Shown: positions 7,991 through 16,052, numbered from the stretch's first letter. The stretch is DNA of 44,248 bases from Cryptosporangium minutisporangium (GCF_039536245.1 NZ_BAAAYN010000060.1:2701-46948), one strand, 5' to 3'. The notes: generated by a model not told the origin, from the letters alone. Made by a program: numbers and translations.

Positions 7991-9028
7991 TCAGTGGCGC
8001 GCCACCTCCCGCCACGAACGGGCCCGGCCCGCGACCGCGGTCAGGCACTTCTCCAGCCGCGGCCGGGCCGTGTCCGCGAAGAACCGCTCGCGCTCGGCGG
8101 CGTCCATACCGATCGCTTCCTTCCAGACCGAACGCCCGGCGATGAAGCCGGAGGCGCCGCCTTCGTCGCAGGAGATCGCCAGGACCTCCTGGAACTCCTC
8201 GAACGCGACGCCCGCGGAGAGCACGGCCCACGGGCCGGTCAGCGCCTCCGCGATCCGGCGGCAGCCCGCCGCGGACCCCGGGTACTCCAGCTTGAGCAGG
8301 TCGGGCCCGAGCGCGTCGAGGGTGCGGGCCGACTCGACGATCAGGTCTTCGCGCTGCCGCGCGGTCAGGTCCTCCCCCGGCTGCGCGTAGATGAGATTCT
8401 CGACGACGGACGGGATGCCCGCCGCGGAGCAGTCCGCAACGACCTGGCGGACGACGTCGAGCGCCTCGGCCTCGAGGTCGGGCTCGCCGAGGGTGCGGCT
8501 GCGGTGCGGGCGGTACTGGATGAGGAACTTGACGGCGTCGCCGCCCAGCTCCTGCACCCACCGGCCGTTCTGCTCCGGGTCGCGGGCCGCGCGCGGCTCA
8601 CCGTTCCAGGTGGGACGCTTCTCCGGCTCGGCCGCGATCAGCAGGCCGCAGCGTGGGGCGAGCGCATTCGCGGCGTTCACGGCGGGGACGCCGATCGTCG
8701 GATCGAGCAGGATGCCGCTGGCCAGCGGTGTGAGGGCGGCGGCAACGTCGACCTTGGCGCGGTTCATGTCCTCCGGTGTCGCGTCGACGCCGACCGCGGT
8801 GAACATCCGGCGCAGCGTGTTGCGCTGGTCCATCGCGATGATCGAAAAGACGCCGTCCGCGTCGGCGATGTCGTCCAGTGCGGTGAACCGCCGGTTGGAC
8901 TCAGCGGTGAACCGCCGGTTGGACTCAGCGGCGAGCCGCCCGTTGGACTCAGCGGCGAGCCGCCCGTTGGACTCAGCGGCGAGCCGCCGGTCGGCGTCGG
9001 AGGTGGCGGTGACCGAGTCGGTCGTCAT
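7991..9028 (-). CDS. Class I aldolase of the LacD (tagatose-1,6-bisphosphate aldolase) type
   Basis: A 345-residue TIM-barrel aldolase. The family signature FSIIAMDQRNTLRRM follows an unusual N-terminal repeat tract. GDAVKFLIQY (K167) and LLKLEYPG (K246) match the two conserved lysine positions of LacD-like enzymes; K246 is the candidate Schiff-base lysine. The family splits ketose-1,6-bisphosphates into two triose phosphates. Its ATG follows AAAGGGA. It is the last gene of the kinase/LacI/FGGY operon, separated from FGGY by 96 bp that contain an operator palindrome, so it may have its own promoter. Residues about 10-49 are four to five copies of an 8-residue unit (RLAAESNG / RFTAESNR) that precede the barrel and look like recent expansion. 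Other ketose phosphates, such as sulfo-sugars, remain possible substrates. Confidence 0.85.
   Translation of the reverse strand: MTTDSVTATSDADRRLAAESNGRLAAESNGRLAAESNRRFTAESNRRFTALDDIADADGVFSIIAMDQRNTLRRMFTAVGVDATPEDMNRAKVDVAAALTPLASGILLDPTIGVPAVNAANALAPRCGLLIAAEPEKRPTWNGEPRAARDPEQNGRWVQELGGDAVKFLIQYRPHRSRTLGEPDLEAEALDVVRQVVADCSAAGIPSVVENLIYAQPGEDLTARQREDLIVESARTLDALGPDLLKLEYPGSAAGCRRIAEALTGPWAVLSAGVAFEEFQEVLAISCDEGGASGFIAGRSVWKEAIGMDAAERERFFADTARPRLEKCLTAVAGRARSWREVARH
8880..8999 (-). repeat. 24-bp tandem repeat, 4.7 copies, inside the aldolase N-terminus
   Basis: Units at 8880-8903, 8904-8927, 8928-8951 and 8952-8975 and a partial one at 8976-8999. Units 1-2 are identical to each other and units 3-4 are identical to each other; the pairs differ at a few positions. 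All are 24 bp and keep the frame, giving repeated 8-residue blocks before the catalytic barrel. Confidence 0.95.
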
Positions 9029-9066
9029 GAGGTCCCTTTCGTCGGACTCTTCGAGGGAAGGAGGGT

Positions 9067-9084
9067 TAGGTAATCGATTACCTA
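9067..9084. promoter_or_regulatory. LacI-type operator upstream of the aldolase gene
   Basis: Perfect 18-bp palindrome TAGGTAATCGATTACCTA with the central CG typical of LacI/GalR operators. It shares TAGGTAATCG with two further sites upstream of the operon (12698-12715 and 12777-12794). It lies 39 bp upstream of the aldolase ATG. Confidence 0.85.
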
Positions 9085-9124
9085 GGCGGCCCGCCGGTGC
9101 GGCGGTGGAACGGCGGACCGAGGT

Positions 9125-10663
9125 CTAGGAGCTGAGGACGGACTTCGAGTGGTGCATTCCGGCGGCGTTCGCCGGAGCCCCCGCAGGGTGCGACCCGACG
9201 CCGTTGGCGGGGTGCGACGCGACGCCGTTCGCCGGAGCTGCCGCACGGTGCGGTCCGGCGCCGTTCGCGGTGCGGCCCGGGGTCCGCGGCCCGGCCGCGT
9301 CGGCGGAGCGCAGCGCGGCGGCGAAGTCGGCGACCGTGCCGGGGTTGCCGGCCGCCGCCCACGCCGCGAGCACCGCCGCACCGAACGCGCCGGGCTGGTC
9401 GAGCGTGCTGAACCGGAGTCCGGGCAGGATCGCGCTCTTGCTCGCCCGGATCCCCGCGAGCCGGAGCCAGCCCCCGGCCGCGACCGCTCGCCCGTACTCG
9501 CCCGCGACCGGCGCGACCCGGGCGAGGAGGTCCGCGGTGTGACCGGCGGTGTGGCGCAGCGCGGCGGCCCAGACATCCGCCGGTGTCGCCCCTTCGCGCA
9601 CGGCGATCACGACGTCGTCGGCCTCGATGTCGCTCCCGGTGACGACCGCGCGGGACGGATCGGCGTCGGCCCACCCCGCGTCCAGCCGGGCGGTCGCGTC
9701 CGGACCGGACGCACCGAGCGCCAGCAGTACCCGGCGCAGCACCAGCCCGGCCCGCGACGGCGCGTTGACCAGCGTCGTACCGGGCAGGATGTGCCGGCCG
9801 ACCTCGACGTTCGCCCCGGTCAGCAGTCGCCGCTCGGCCAGGGTCACGACCCGGGGGATCGCCCGGAGCAGCGTGTCCGCGGTCCCGCACGAGTTGAACA
9901 GGTCGTCGCTGCCGACCGCACCGGCGCCGAACGCCGCGACCGGGTGGTCGTGGCCGGCCACGCTGATCGTCGCTCCGCGTAACGCCGCCGGTGCCGCGTC
10001 GCCGCGCACGACGCCGGCGGGCTGACCCGCGTACCGCCGCTCCGGCACGAACGCCGGGGCGACACCCAGCAGGTCGAGCGCCGCGCTCCACGTCGTCCCC
10101 GTGTCCAGGTCGAGCAGGCCGGTGCGGGAGGCCAGCGACGGCTCGGACACCGGGTGCGCGCCGAGTGCGAACGCCACGTACTCGGGGACGTTCAGCCAGC
10201 GGCTGCCCGGCACCAGTTCGAGCCCGTGCTCGACAGCCCAGAGCAGCTTCGCCACCGTCCACTGCTGATGGAACGGCAACCCGGTGGTGACACTGAACGC
10301 GTCGCGGAACGCGTCCGGTACCCGGGCCAGTTGGTCGGCGCCGCGGGGATCGTGCCACGCGATCACCGGCCCCCGCGGCCGTCCGGCGGCGTCCACGACG
10401 ACACCGGACTCGGCCAGCCCGGTCAGGCCCAGCGCCGCGACCGAGGGTCGCTCCGGTCCGAGTGCGGTCAGCGCATCGCCGATGACCGCGAGCACACCGT
10501 CGAGCAGTGTCTGCGCTTCGGTCTCGACCCGCTGTCCGGGTAGTCGACGCCAGACCGTGGGCCGCCGCCAGGTGCCGATCCGGCTGCCGTCCGCCCGTAA
10601 GACGAGGACCTTCGTGTCGGAGGTACCGAGGTCGACGCCGAGCAAGAGTCCGGTGGCGCTCAT
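9125..10663 (-). CDS. FGGY family carbohydrate kinase
   Basis: A 512-residue sugar kinase of the xylulokinase/gluconokinase superfamily. The N-terminal phosphate-binding motif is GVDLGTSDTKVLVL, followed by family-like segments GLTGLAESG, AWHDPRG and AGHDHPVAAFG and an ATP-site region near AVAAGGWLRLAG. The family phosphorylates ketoses, polyols or aldonates. Its ATG overlaps the LacI stop (ATGA), so it is translationally coupled. About 60 residues at the C-terminus are low-complexity repeats (ANGV.SHPA-like), beyond the end of a normal FGGY protein. In context it could make a ketose phosphate that the PfkB-type kinase then converts to a bisphosphate for the aldolase; this order is inference. 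Confidence 0.88.
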   Translation of the reverse strand: MSATGLLLGVDLGTSDTKVLVLRADGSRIGTWRRPTVWRRLPGQRVETEAQTLLDGVLAVIGDALTALGPERPSVAALGLTGLAESGVVVDAAGRPRGPVIAWHDPRGADQLARVPDAFRDAFSVTTGLPFHQQWTVAKLLWAVEHGLELVPGSRWLNVPEYVAFALGAHPVSEPSLASRTGLLDLDTGTTWSAALDLLGVAPAFVPERRYAGQPAGVVRGDAAPAALRGATISVAGHDHPVAAFGAGAVGSDDLFNSCGTADTLLRAIPRVVTLAERRLLTGANVEVGRHILPGTTLVNAPSRAGLVLRRVLLALGASGPDATARLDAGWADADPSRAVVTGSDIEADDVVIAVREGATPADVWAAALRHTAGHTADLLARVAPVAGEYGRAVAAGGWLRLAGIRASKSAILPGLRFSTLDQPGAFGAAVLAAWAAAGNPGTVADFAAALRSADAAGPRTPGRTANGAGPHRAAAPANGVASHPANGVGSHPAGAPANAAGMHHSKSVLSS

Positions 10664-11682
10664 GTCCGTCCCGCCGGAGGTTGCTCGCCGGAGCCCCGCA
10701 TCACCAGCCGCAGCGGCAGCGTGCGCTCCAGGTCGACGGCGGGCGCACCGGCCAGCCGCTCGAACATCGTCTCGGCGGCCAGCACGCCGATCGCCTGCGG
10801 GTCGTGGTCGATGACCGTGACGCCGGGCGCCAGCACGTCGGCGAGCGCGAAGTCACCGAAGCACACCAGCGCGACGTCGGTGCGCTTGCAGGCGTGCAGG
10901 GCCGCGACGACCCCGAGCGAGCAGCGAGTGTTCGACGAGAAGATGGCGGTCGGCGGCTCCGGCAGCGCCAGCAGCTCGGTCGTGGCCGCGCGGCCCTCGT
11001 CGGCGGTGTTGCGGGCGGCCCGGACGAGGCTCTCGTCGGCGTCGAGCGCGGACGCCGCGATCTGGTCGCGGTACCCGGCCAGCCGGTTGCGGGTGGTCGC
11101 GACGTCCATCTTGCCGCCGACGAAACCCACCCGCCGGTGTCCCTGCGCGGCCAGGTGCGCCACGGCCTGACGCGCCCCGGCGTTGTCGTCGACCAGCACG
11201 GTCTCGCCGTCGAGACCCTCCGGGCGGCGGTCGACGAACAGCACCGGGCAGGGCGCGTGCCGCAGGTAGGAGTGGTCGGTGGCGGTGGGCGCGATGATCA
11301 GCCCGGCGACGCGGCGCGCGAGCAGGTCGTTGACCACCGTGCTCTCGATCCGTGGGTCGCGCCCGGTGCTGGCGATCATCACCCGCAGGCCGCGCGCGAT
11401 CGCCAGCCGCTCGATCGTGCCGGTGACGCTGGCGAAGAACGGGTCGGCGATCGAGTCGACGACGATGCCGAGCGTGTCGTCGGTGCCCTTGCGCAGCGAC
11501 CGGGCGGTCGGGTCGGGCCGGTAACCGAGTTCGCGAACGGCGGCGAGGATCCGGGCGCGGGTCTCGTCGGCCACGCGGGGGTCGCCGTTGATCACACGCG
11601 AGGCGGTCTTGGTGCTGGTGGCGGCCATCTCCGCGACGTCCTTCAGCCGAACCTGCGTCTTCACCGTCTGCCGAGGAGTCAC
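10660..11682 (-). CDS. LacI family transcriptional repressor of the sugar operon
   Basis: A 340-residue LacI/GalR protein. The N-terminal DNA-binding domain is clear (VRLKDVAEMAATSTKTASRV, then RILAAVRELGYRPD), followed by a periplasmic-binding-protein-like sensor domain (LGIVVDSIADPFFASV ... VCFGDFALADVL). The GTG start overlaps the stop of the PfkB-type kinase gene (GTGA), which fixes the start and shows coupling. An upstream in-frame extension is antisense to the kinase gene. Three operators of one sequence family lie in the operon, so it probably represses its own operon and is released by a sugar or sugar phosphate. Confidence 0.92.
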   Translation of the reverse strand: MTPRQTVKTQVRLKDVAEMAATSTKTASRVINGDPRVADETRARILAAVRELGYRPDPTARSLRKGTDDTLGIVVDSIADPFFASVTGTIERLAIARGLRVMIASTGRDPRIESTVVNDLLARRVAGLIIAPTATDHSYLRHAPCPVLFVDRRPEGLDGETVLVDDNAGARQAVAHLAAQGHRRVGFVGGKMDVATTRNRLAGYRDQIAASALDADESLVRAARNTADEGRAATTELLALPEPPTAIFSSNTRCSLGVVAALHACKRTDVALVCFGDFALADVLAPGVTVIDHDPQAIGVLAAETMFERLAGAPAVDLERTLPLRLVMRGSGEQPPAGRT

Positions 11683-12674
11683 CGGGCACCCACTTTCGCC
11701 GAGAGTGCCTCGATCTTGCCGCGCAGTGCCTCGGCGCGCGCAGGGTCCACCCCACCGGCGAGTGGGGTCTCGCAGGACGCGGTGGCGGTGGCCACGCCGC
11801 GCACGACGGCGGCCCGCCAGTCGTCCCGCCCGGCGTGCGCCGCTCCCTCGCGAGCCAGGAGTTCCAGGGCGAGGCCACCGACGAACGAGTCCCCGGCGCC
11901 GACGGCGCTGACCACGGTCACCGGCACGGTGGGGATCCAGTCGAGGGACTCTCGCGTGGCGAACGCGGTTCCGGCGGCGCCCGCGGTGACCGCGGCGCGG
12001 CGCGCCCCGGCGTCGACCAGGGCCTGGGCTGCGGCGCATGCGCGGTCCCGGACGTCGGAGCCGTCCGGGACCGGCCGGACGTCGTCCGATGCGCCGGACA
12101 GGGCGGCCTCGGCCTCCTCCAGGTTGGGGGCCACCAGGTCCGGACCGGCGGGCAGCGCAGCCGCGAGCGCCCCCGGGGCGGCGTCCAGCACGACGACGGC
12201 GTCGCCGCGGTGGGCCAGCTCGACCAGCTGCCGGTAGCCGGAGGCCGGCACGCCGGTCGGCAGGCTGCCGGACGCGGTGAGCAGCTCCCCCGGACCCAGC
12301 CGCGCGGCCGCCGCGTCGAGATAGGCGTGCCAGGCGGCGGGGGGCACCGGATCGCCGGGTTCGTTGACGACCGTGATGCGTCCGGCCGCCGCCTCGCGGA
12401 ACACCAGCGCCTGCCGGACCGTGCCGGGCGTCGGCACCGCGACGAGGTCTGCCCCCTCCTCGGCCAGCAGGCCGGCGAGCAGCGCGCCGTCGCCGGAGCA
12501 GAGCAGACCCAGCAGCGGAACGCGGACGCCGTGCGCGCGCAGCACGCGCGCGACGTTGACGCCCTTGCCGCCCGCCGACAGTTCGGTCCGGCGGGACCGC
12601 ATCACGGCGCCGGGCACGATCTCCGCGAGCGTGACCAGCCGGTCGAGAGCCAGGTTGGGGTTCGCGATCAGCAT
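11679..12674 (-). CDS. PfkB family kinase, 1-phosphofructokinase/tagatose-6-phosphate kinase (LacC/FruK) type
   Basis: A 331-residue ribokinase-fold enzyme. It opens with NPNLALDRLV, a LacC/FruK-type start, has the substrate motif AGGKGVNVARVLRAHG, the mid-region ASGSLPTGVPASGY and the catalytic GAGDSFVGGLALEL (the Asp is the general base). LacC/FruK members phosphorylate a ketose phosphate to a 1,6-bisphosphate. It is the first gene of the operon and is followed by LacI (overlap), the FGGY kinase (overlap) and the LacD-type aldolase. Two matching operators lie upstream. The combination is a complete kinase-kinase-aldolase route for an unidentified ketose. Confidence 0.9.
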   Translation of the reverse strand: MLIANPNLALDRLVTLAEIVPGAVMRSRRTELSAGGKGVNVARVLRAHGVRVPLLGLLCSGDGALLAGLLAEEGADLVAVPTPGTVRQALVFREAAAGRITVVNEPGDPVPPAAWHAYLDAAAARLGPGELLTASGSLPTGVPASGYRQLVELAHRGDAVVVLDAAPGALAAALPAGPDLVAPNLEEAEAALSGASDDVRPVPDGSDVRDRACAAAQALVDAGARRAAVTAGAAGTAFATRESLDWIPTVPVTVVSAVGAGDSFVGGLALELLAREGAAHAGRDDWRAAVVRGVATATASCETPLAGGVDPARAEALRGKIEALSAKVGAR

Positions 12675-12697
12675 GGGGGCAACACCGCCTCTCGCGG

Positions 12698-12794
12698 TAG
12701 GTAATCGTTGTCACGGATTCGGCCGCCGGTCCGATGCGGAGCGTTGGGAGGGGAGGACCAGAGGGCGAGCGGAGCGTAGGTAATCGTTGTCACG
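12698..12794 (-). promoter_or_regulatory. Promoter region with two LacI-type operators
   Basis: Two identical 18-bp sites TAGGTAATCGTTGTCACG at 12698-12715 and 12777-12794, 79 bp apart (about 7.5 helical turns). They share the left half TAGGTAATCG with the perfect palindrome at 9067-9084. A TTGACA box on the minus strand (12832-12827) next to the outer site could be the -35, but I see no good -10. Paired operators at this distance would allow looping. Confidence 0.75.
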
Positions 12795-12828
12795 CCTTAC
12801 CCAGCGTGCGCTCCGCCGCGCGAAGATG

Positions 12829-13386
12829 TCAAGCGAGTGAGGAGACGATCTCCGCCAGCTGCGACTCGGGTGGGGCGCCTGCGTTCACTGCGATGTGCGG
12901 GACCATCGGGGCGGCGAGCACGCCCGGGGTGAAGTAGCCCGCGGGGTCGGCGAGCTTGCCCGCGTCCCGGTCGGCGCCGCGGGCGGCCATGCGTGCGAGA
13001 AGCACCCGCATCGGGGCGGTCAGCCACACCAGCGTCGTCGTGGCGCCCACCGTCGCGAACCGCTCGGCGAGCACGCGGTACGCGTCCGCATCGGACCGTT
13101 CGGTGGTGAACGGGGCAACCAGGACCGCGGACGTGCCCACCGCGAGGCAGTCCTCGGCGGCGGCCACGATCGCTTCGTACCGGGCCGCCCGCAGCGCGCG
13201 GCCCACCGGACCGTCGAGGCCGGCGTCCCCGGTCAGCGTCTCGACCGCGGCGACGAGCGGCCCGGTCACGACGTCCTGGTCGAGCAGGGCGGCGTGCAGG
13301 GCCCCGGCGACCAGCCGTCCGACCGTGGACTTGCCGGTGGCGGGCGCACCCGTGATCAGAACCGCTCGCGGTCGCGGCGTCGGCAT
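12829..13386 (-). CDS. P-loop NTPase / small-molecule kinase-like protein
   Basis: A 185-residue AAA_33/zeta-toxin-like P-loop protein. Walker A is LITGAPATGKST (about residues 9-20). A lid-like segment with conserved arginines follows about two thirds along (VLLARMAARGADRD). The size fits gluconate/shikimate-type kinases and uncharacterised actinobacterial ATPases. The ATG is 8 nt after TAGGCT (13400-13395), suggesting a leaderless transcript. It lies upstream of the sugar operon on the same strand, with that operon's promoter starting near its stop codon, and diverges from RecQ. Substrate unknown. The absence of an antitoxin-like partner argues against a toxin. Confidence 0.7.
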   Translation of the reverse strand: MPTPRPRAVLITGAPATGKSTVGRLVAGALHAALLDQDVVTGPLVAAVETLTGDAGLDGPVGRALRAARYEAIVAAAEDCLAVGTSAVLVAPFTTERSDADAYRVLAERFATVGATTTLVWLTAPMRVLLARMAARGADRDAGKLADPAGYFTPGVLAAPMVPHIAVNAGAPPESQLAEIVSSLA

Positions 13387-13479
13387 GGTCGGCCAGCCTA
13401 GGGCCTTCCGGGGGCGGGTGACGGAGCGTCCGGCGTCGACAAGGTGTAGGCGACCGGGCAGGCGGGGTACCGCGCAGCC

Positions 13480-15159
13480 GTGACGACAGACGACGAGCGG
13501 CGCCGCCGCCGCAGGCGGTCGCCCCTCACCTGGGCCCGCCGCCGCAACGACCTGAAGAAGCTCCGGACGATCGCCGCGAAGCTCTACGGCTGGGACGAGC
13601 TGCGGCCTGTTCAGGCCGACGCGATGCTGCACCTGGCCAACGGCGTCGACACCCTGGTGGTGGCGCCGACCGGCTCCGGGAAGTCCGCGATCTACCAGGT
13701 TCCGGCGGTACTCATCGACGGTCCGACGGTCGTCGTCTCCCCGTTGCTCGCGCTGCAGCGCGACCAGATGGAGGCGTTGGCCGACCACGGTGCGCCGACC
13801 GCCGTCGTGGTCAACTCCGACCAGTCCGAGAGCGAGAACGCCGCCGCGTTCGAGGCGCTCCGCGAAGGCCGGGCCGAGTTCGTCTTCCTCTCCCCCGAGC
13901 AGCTGAGCAAGGCCGAGGTCCTCGACGCGCTCGCGGCGGCGAAGCCGTCGCTGTTCGTCGTCGACGAGGCCCACTGCGTCTCGGCGTGGGGCCACGACTT
14001 CCGCCCGGACTACCTGCGTCTCGGCGAGGCGATCGAGTACCTGGGCCACCCCACGGTGCTGGCACTGACCGCGACCGCCGCCCCGCCGGTCCGCAGCGAC
14101 ATGATCGCCGTGCTGGGGCTGCGCGACCCGGAAGAGGTCATCGGCGGCTTCGACCGCCCGAACCTCTGGCTGGAGGTGTCGCGCCAGGTCACCGCGGACG
14201 GCGTCCGCAAGGCGGTGATCGAACGGGTCGCCACCGAGTCCCCGAGCGGCCTGGTCTACGTGCAGACCCGTCGCGAGGCCACCGACTACGCGGACGCGTT
14301 GCGCGAACTCGACGTCCCCGCCTACGCCTACCACGCCGGGATGAAGCAGTCCGAGCGCGAAGCCGTCCACGATGCGTTCCGCGGCGACGAGCCGGTGGTC
14401 GTCGTCGCGACGTCCGCGTTCGGGATGGGCATCGACAAGCCGGACGTCCGCTTCGTGATCCACGCCGGGCCGGCCGAGTCGCTCGACTCGTACTACCAGC
14501 AGATCGGCCGGGCCGGACGCGACGGCGAATCGGCCGTCGCCGCGCTCTACTTCCGCCCCGAGGACCTGCACATCCCCCGGTTCTTCACCGGTGGGACGCC
14601 GAACGAGGACCTGCTCGTCCGGGTCGGCACCGGCCTGAAGCACCACCGTGGGCCGGTCCGGATCGCCGCGCTCTGCGAGGAGTTGGACCTCACCAAGGCC
14701 CGGGTGACCCGCGCGGTGAACCTGTTCGAGCAGTCCGGTTCGGTGCTGGCGACGCCGGATGGTCCGCGGTGGCACGGACGCCGCACCGTGGAGAAGGCGG
14801 TGGAGGCGGCGGTCGAGTGGGCCGCGCAGCGCCGCCGGATCGAGCAGACGCGGGTCGAGATGATGCGCGGCTACGCCGATACCGAGGGCTGCCGGCGGCA
14901 GTTCCTGCTCGGCTACTTCGGCGAGGACCTCGCGGAGCCGTGTGGCTTCTGCGACACCTGCCGGGACGGCACGGCGGAGGAGACGCCGTCCGGTGAGACG
15001 GGGTTCCCGGTGCAGTCGCGCGTGCGCCACAAGGAGTGGGGCGAGGGCACGGTGATGCGGGAGGAGGAGGACCGGCTCACCGTGCTCTTCGACGAAGAGG
15101 GCTACCGGACGCTGTCGCTGGCGGCGATCCGGGAGAACAAGCTGCTGGTGCCGGTGTAG
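13480..15159 (+). CDS. RecQ family ATP-dependent DNA helicase
   Basis: A 559-residue superfamily 2 helicase that unwinds DNA 3' to 5' in repair and recombination. Motif I is APTGSGKS (K68), motif II DEAH (D162-H165), motif III ALTATA, and motif VI QQIGRAGRDG. The RecQ zinc site is visible as C471, C488, C491 and C494 (EPCGFCDTC). The last 50 residues (VRHKEWGEGTVMREEEDRLT) resemble the small beta domain found at the end of some actinobacterial helicases; there is no HRDC domain. The basic Arg-rich N-terminus is short. The GTG start lacks a good ribosome binding site but is 6 nt after TACCGC, fitting leaderless transcription. No partner genes nearby. Confidence 0.93.
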   Translation: MTTDDERRRRRRRSPLTWARRRNDLKKLRTIAAKLYGWDELRPVQADAMLHLANGVDTLVVAPTGSGKSAIYQVPAVLIDGPTVVVSPLLALQRDQMEALADHGAPTAVVVNSDQSESENAAAFEALREGRAEFVFLSPEQLSKAEVLDALAAAKPSLFVVDEAHCVSAWGHDFRPDYLRLGEAIEYLGHPTVLALTATAAPPVRSDMIAVLGLRDPEEVIGGFDRPNLWLEVSRQVTADGVRKAVIERVATESPSGLVYVQTRREATDYADALRELDVPAYAYHAGMKQSEREAVHDAFRGDEPVVVVATSAFGMGIDKPDVRFVIHAGPAESLDSYYQQIGRAGRDGESAVAALYFRPEDLHIPRFFTGGTPNEDLLVRVGTGLKHHRGPVRIAALCEELDLTKARVTRAVNLFEQSGSVLATPDGPRWHGRRTVEKAVEAAVEWAAQRRRIEQTRVEMMRGYADTEGCRRQFLLGYFGEDLAEPCGFCDTCRDGTAEETPSGETGFPVQSRVRHKEWGEGTVMREEEDRLTVLFDEEGYRTLSLAAIRENKLLVPV

Positions 15160-15199
15160 GCGGCGTCCGGCTGGCGGCTTACGCGTACCGCGGGTCTAG

Positions 15200-15225
15200 G
15201 TGCGCGCGCACGCTTCTCGTAGGCT
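15200..15225 (+). promoter_or_regulatory. MarR promoter with operator
   Basis: Perfect 12-bp palindrome GTGCGCGCGCAC (15200-15211), followed by TAGGCT (15220-15225), a -10-like box 6 nt before the MarR ATG. The palindrome occupies the space between -35 and -10, ideal for autorepression, and resembles the TGCG-rich sites in front of the YceI gene. Confidence 0.65.
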
Positions 15226-15231
15226 GCGCCC

Positions 15232-15669
15232 ATGGCCGACGAGGACCGGATCGCCGCATGGGCGGGGGTGCTGCGTACCCAGGCTGCGGTGGTGCCGAAG
15301 CTGGAACGCGCGCTCGCGTCCGTCGGGCTGCCGTTGACCTGGTACGACGTCCTGCTCGTGACCAATGCCGCCGAGGGGCGCCGGCTGCGGATGACCGAGC
15401 TCGGCAAGCAGGCGGTGGTGAGCCGGGAACGGGTCAGCCGGGTGGTGACCGAGTTGGAACGGGAAGGGCTGATCGAGCGTCAGGCCAATCCGGACGACAA
15501 GCGGTCGTCGTTCGCGGCGATCACCCCGGAGGGGCGCCGCCGCCTGCGCGCGGCGGCGCCGGTGTACTTGGCGGCGGTCGAGAAGCACTTCCTGTCGCAC
15601 CTCTCCCCCGCCGAGACGGCGACCCTCGCCGCGGCACTGGGCCGAGTGACGCGGGCCGAGGAGTCCTGA
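15232..15669 (+). CDS. MarR family transcriptional regulator
   Basis: A 145-residue winged-helix repressor. The recognition region reads MTELGKQAVVSRERVSRVVT and the wing NPDDKRSSFAAITPEGRRRL, both typical of MarR. These dimeric regulators respond to small aromatic molecules or oxidants. There is no Shine-Dalgarno; the start is 6 nt after a TAGGCT box. A palindrome in its own promoter and similar TGCG palindromes around the YceI promoter suggest it controls both genes. No cysteine is visible in the protein, so thiol oxidation is not the likely signal. Confidence 0.88.
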   Translation: MADEDRIAAWAGVLRTQAAVVPKLERALASVGLPLTWYDVLLVTNAAEGRRLRMTELGKQAVVSRERVSRVVTELEREGLIERQANPDDKRSSFAAITPEGRRRLRAAAPVYLAAVEKHFLSHLSPAETATLAAALGRVTRAEES

Positions 15670-15677
15670 CGCGGCTC

Positions 15678-15910
15678 GTTGTCACCGAGTCCGGGTGGGT
15701 GCCGGGGATGGTTGTCGCCGTTCCTGGGCGGGTTCGGCGTGATTGTCGCCGTCCCGGGCGGACGCCCCGACGGGTGTCGCCGAGTCCGGGCGCGCACCCC
15801 GGTGGTTGTCGCCGTTCCCGGGCAGGCGCGCGAGTGGTTGGCGCGGATTCCGTGCCATTGCGCGGAGTCGACGACAACCATCCGACCGGGCACCCGGAGT
15901 CGGCGACAAC
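15678..15910. repeat. Array of degenerate repeats phased at about 32 bp
   Basis: The 380-bp gap between the MarR and YceI genes contains no gene but a run of units of the form GTTGTCGCCGnnTCCGGGnGG. Starts on the plus strand are at 15678, 15711, 15742, 15773, 15805 and a weak one at 15837 (spacings 33, 31, 31, 32, 32). Two inverted copies have GACAAC at 15873-15878 and 15905-15910, again 32 bp apart. So six units face one way and two the other, on one helical face. Units differ at several bases. Function unknown: it could be a regulator array, a nucleoid-protein site or an old repeat expansion. Confidence 0.8.
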
Positions 15911-15953
15911 CACACCTGATCCGATAGCTCATCCTCGGCGCGAGGCCAAGAAA

Positions 15954-16016
15954 TGTGCGCACGCACGCACTTGACGCGCTCCTTCAAACCGAGCTATAAA
16001 TGTGCGTGCGCACGCA
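15954..16016 (+). promoter_or_regulatory. YceI promoter flanked by two MarR-type operators
   Basis: A sigma-70-like promoter TTGACG (15971-15976), 18 nt, TATAAA (15995-16000). Upstream is TGTGCGCACGCACGCAC (15954-15970), containing the palindrome GTGCGCAC; immediately downstream is the perfect 14-bp palindrome TGCGTGCGCACGCA (16003-16016). The adjacent MarR promoter carries a related GTGCGCGCGCAC site. Confidence 0.75.
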
Positions 16017-16052
16017 AATGTCGAGCGCTTCCGGAGCGACAGGAGCCCCACG

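Noticed and set aside
12829-13386. Zeta-type toxin
   Set aside because: The P-loop resembles zeta/AAA_33 proteins, but there is no small antitoxin gene next to it, and the size and context fit a metabolic kinase equally well.
12829-15030. Long minus-strand frame across the RecQ gene
   Set aside because: It is a shadow of RecQ. Only the 12829-13386 part matches a real protein (Walker A motif right after ATG 13386).
15678-15910. CRISPR array
   Set aside because: Unit length and spacing look superficially regular, but the units are degenerate, there are no distinct spacers, orientation flips inside the array and no cas gene is present.
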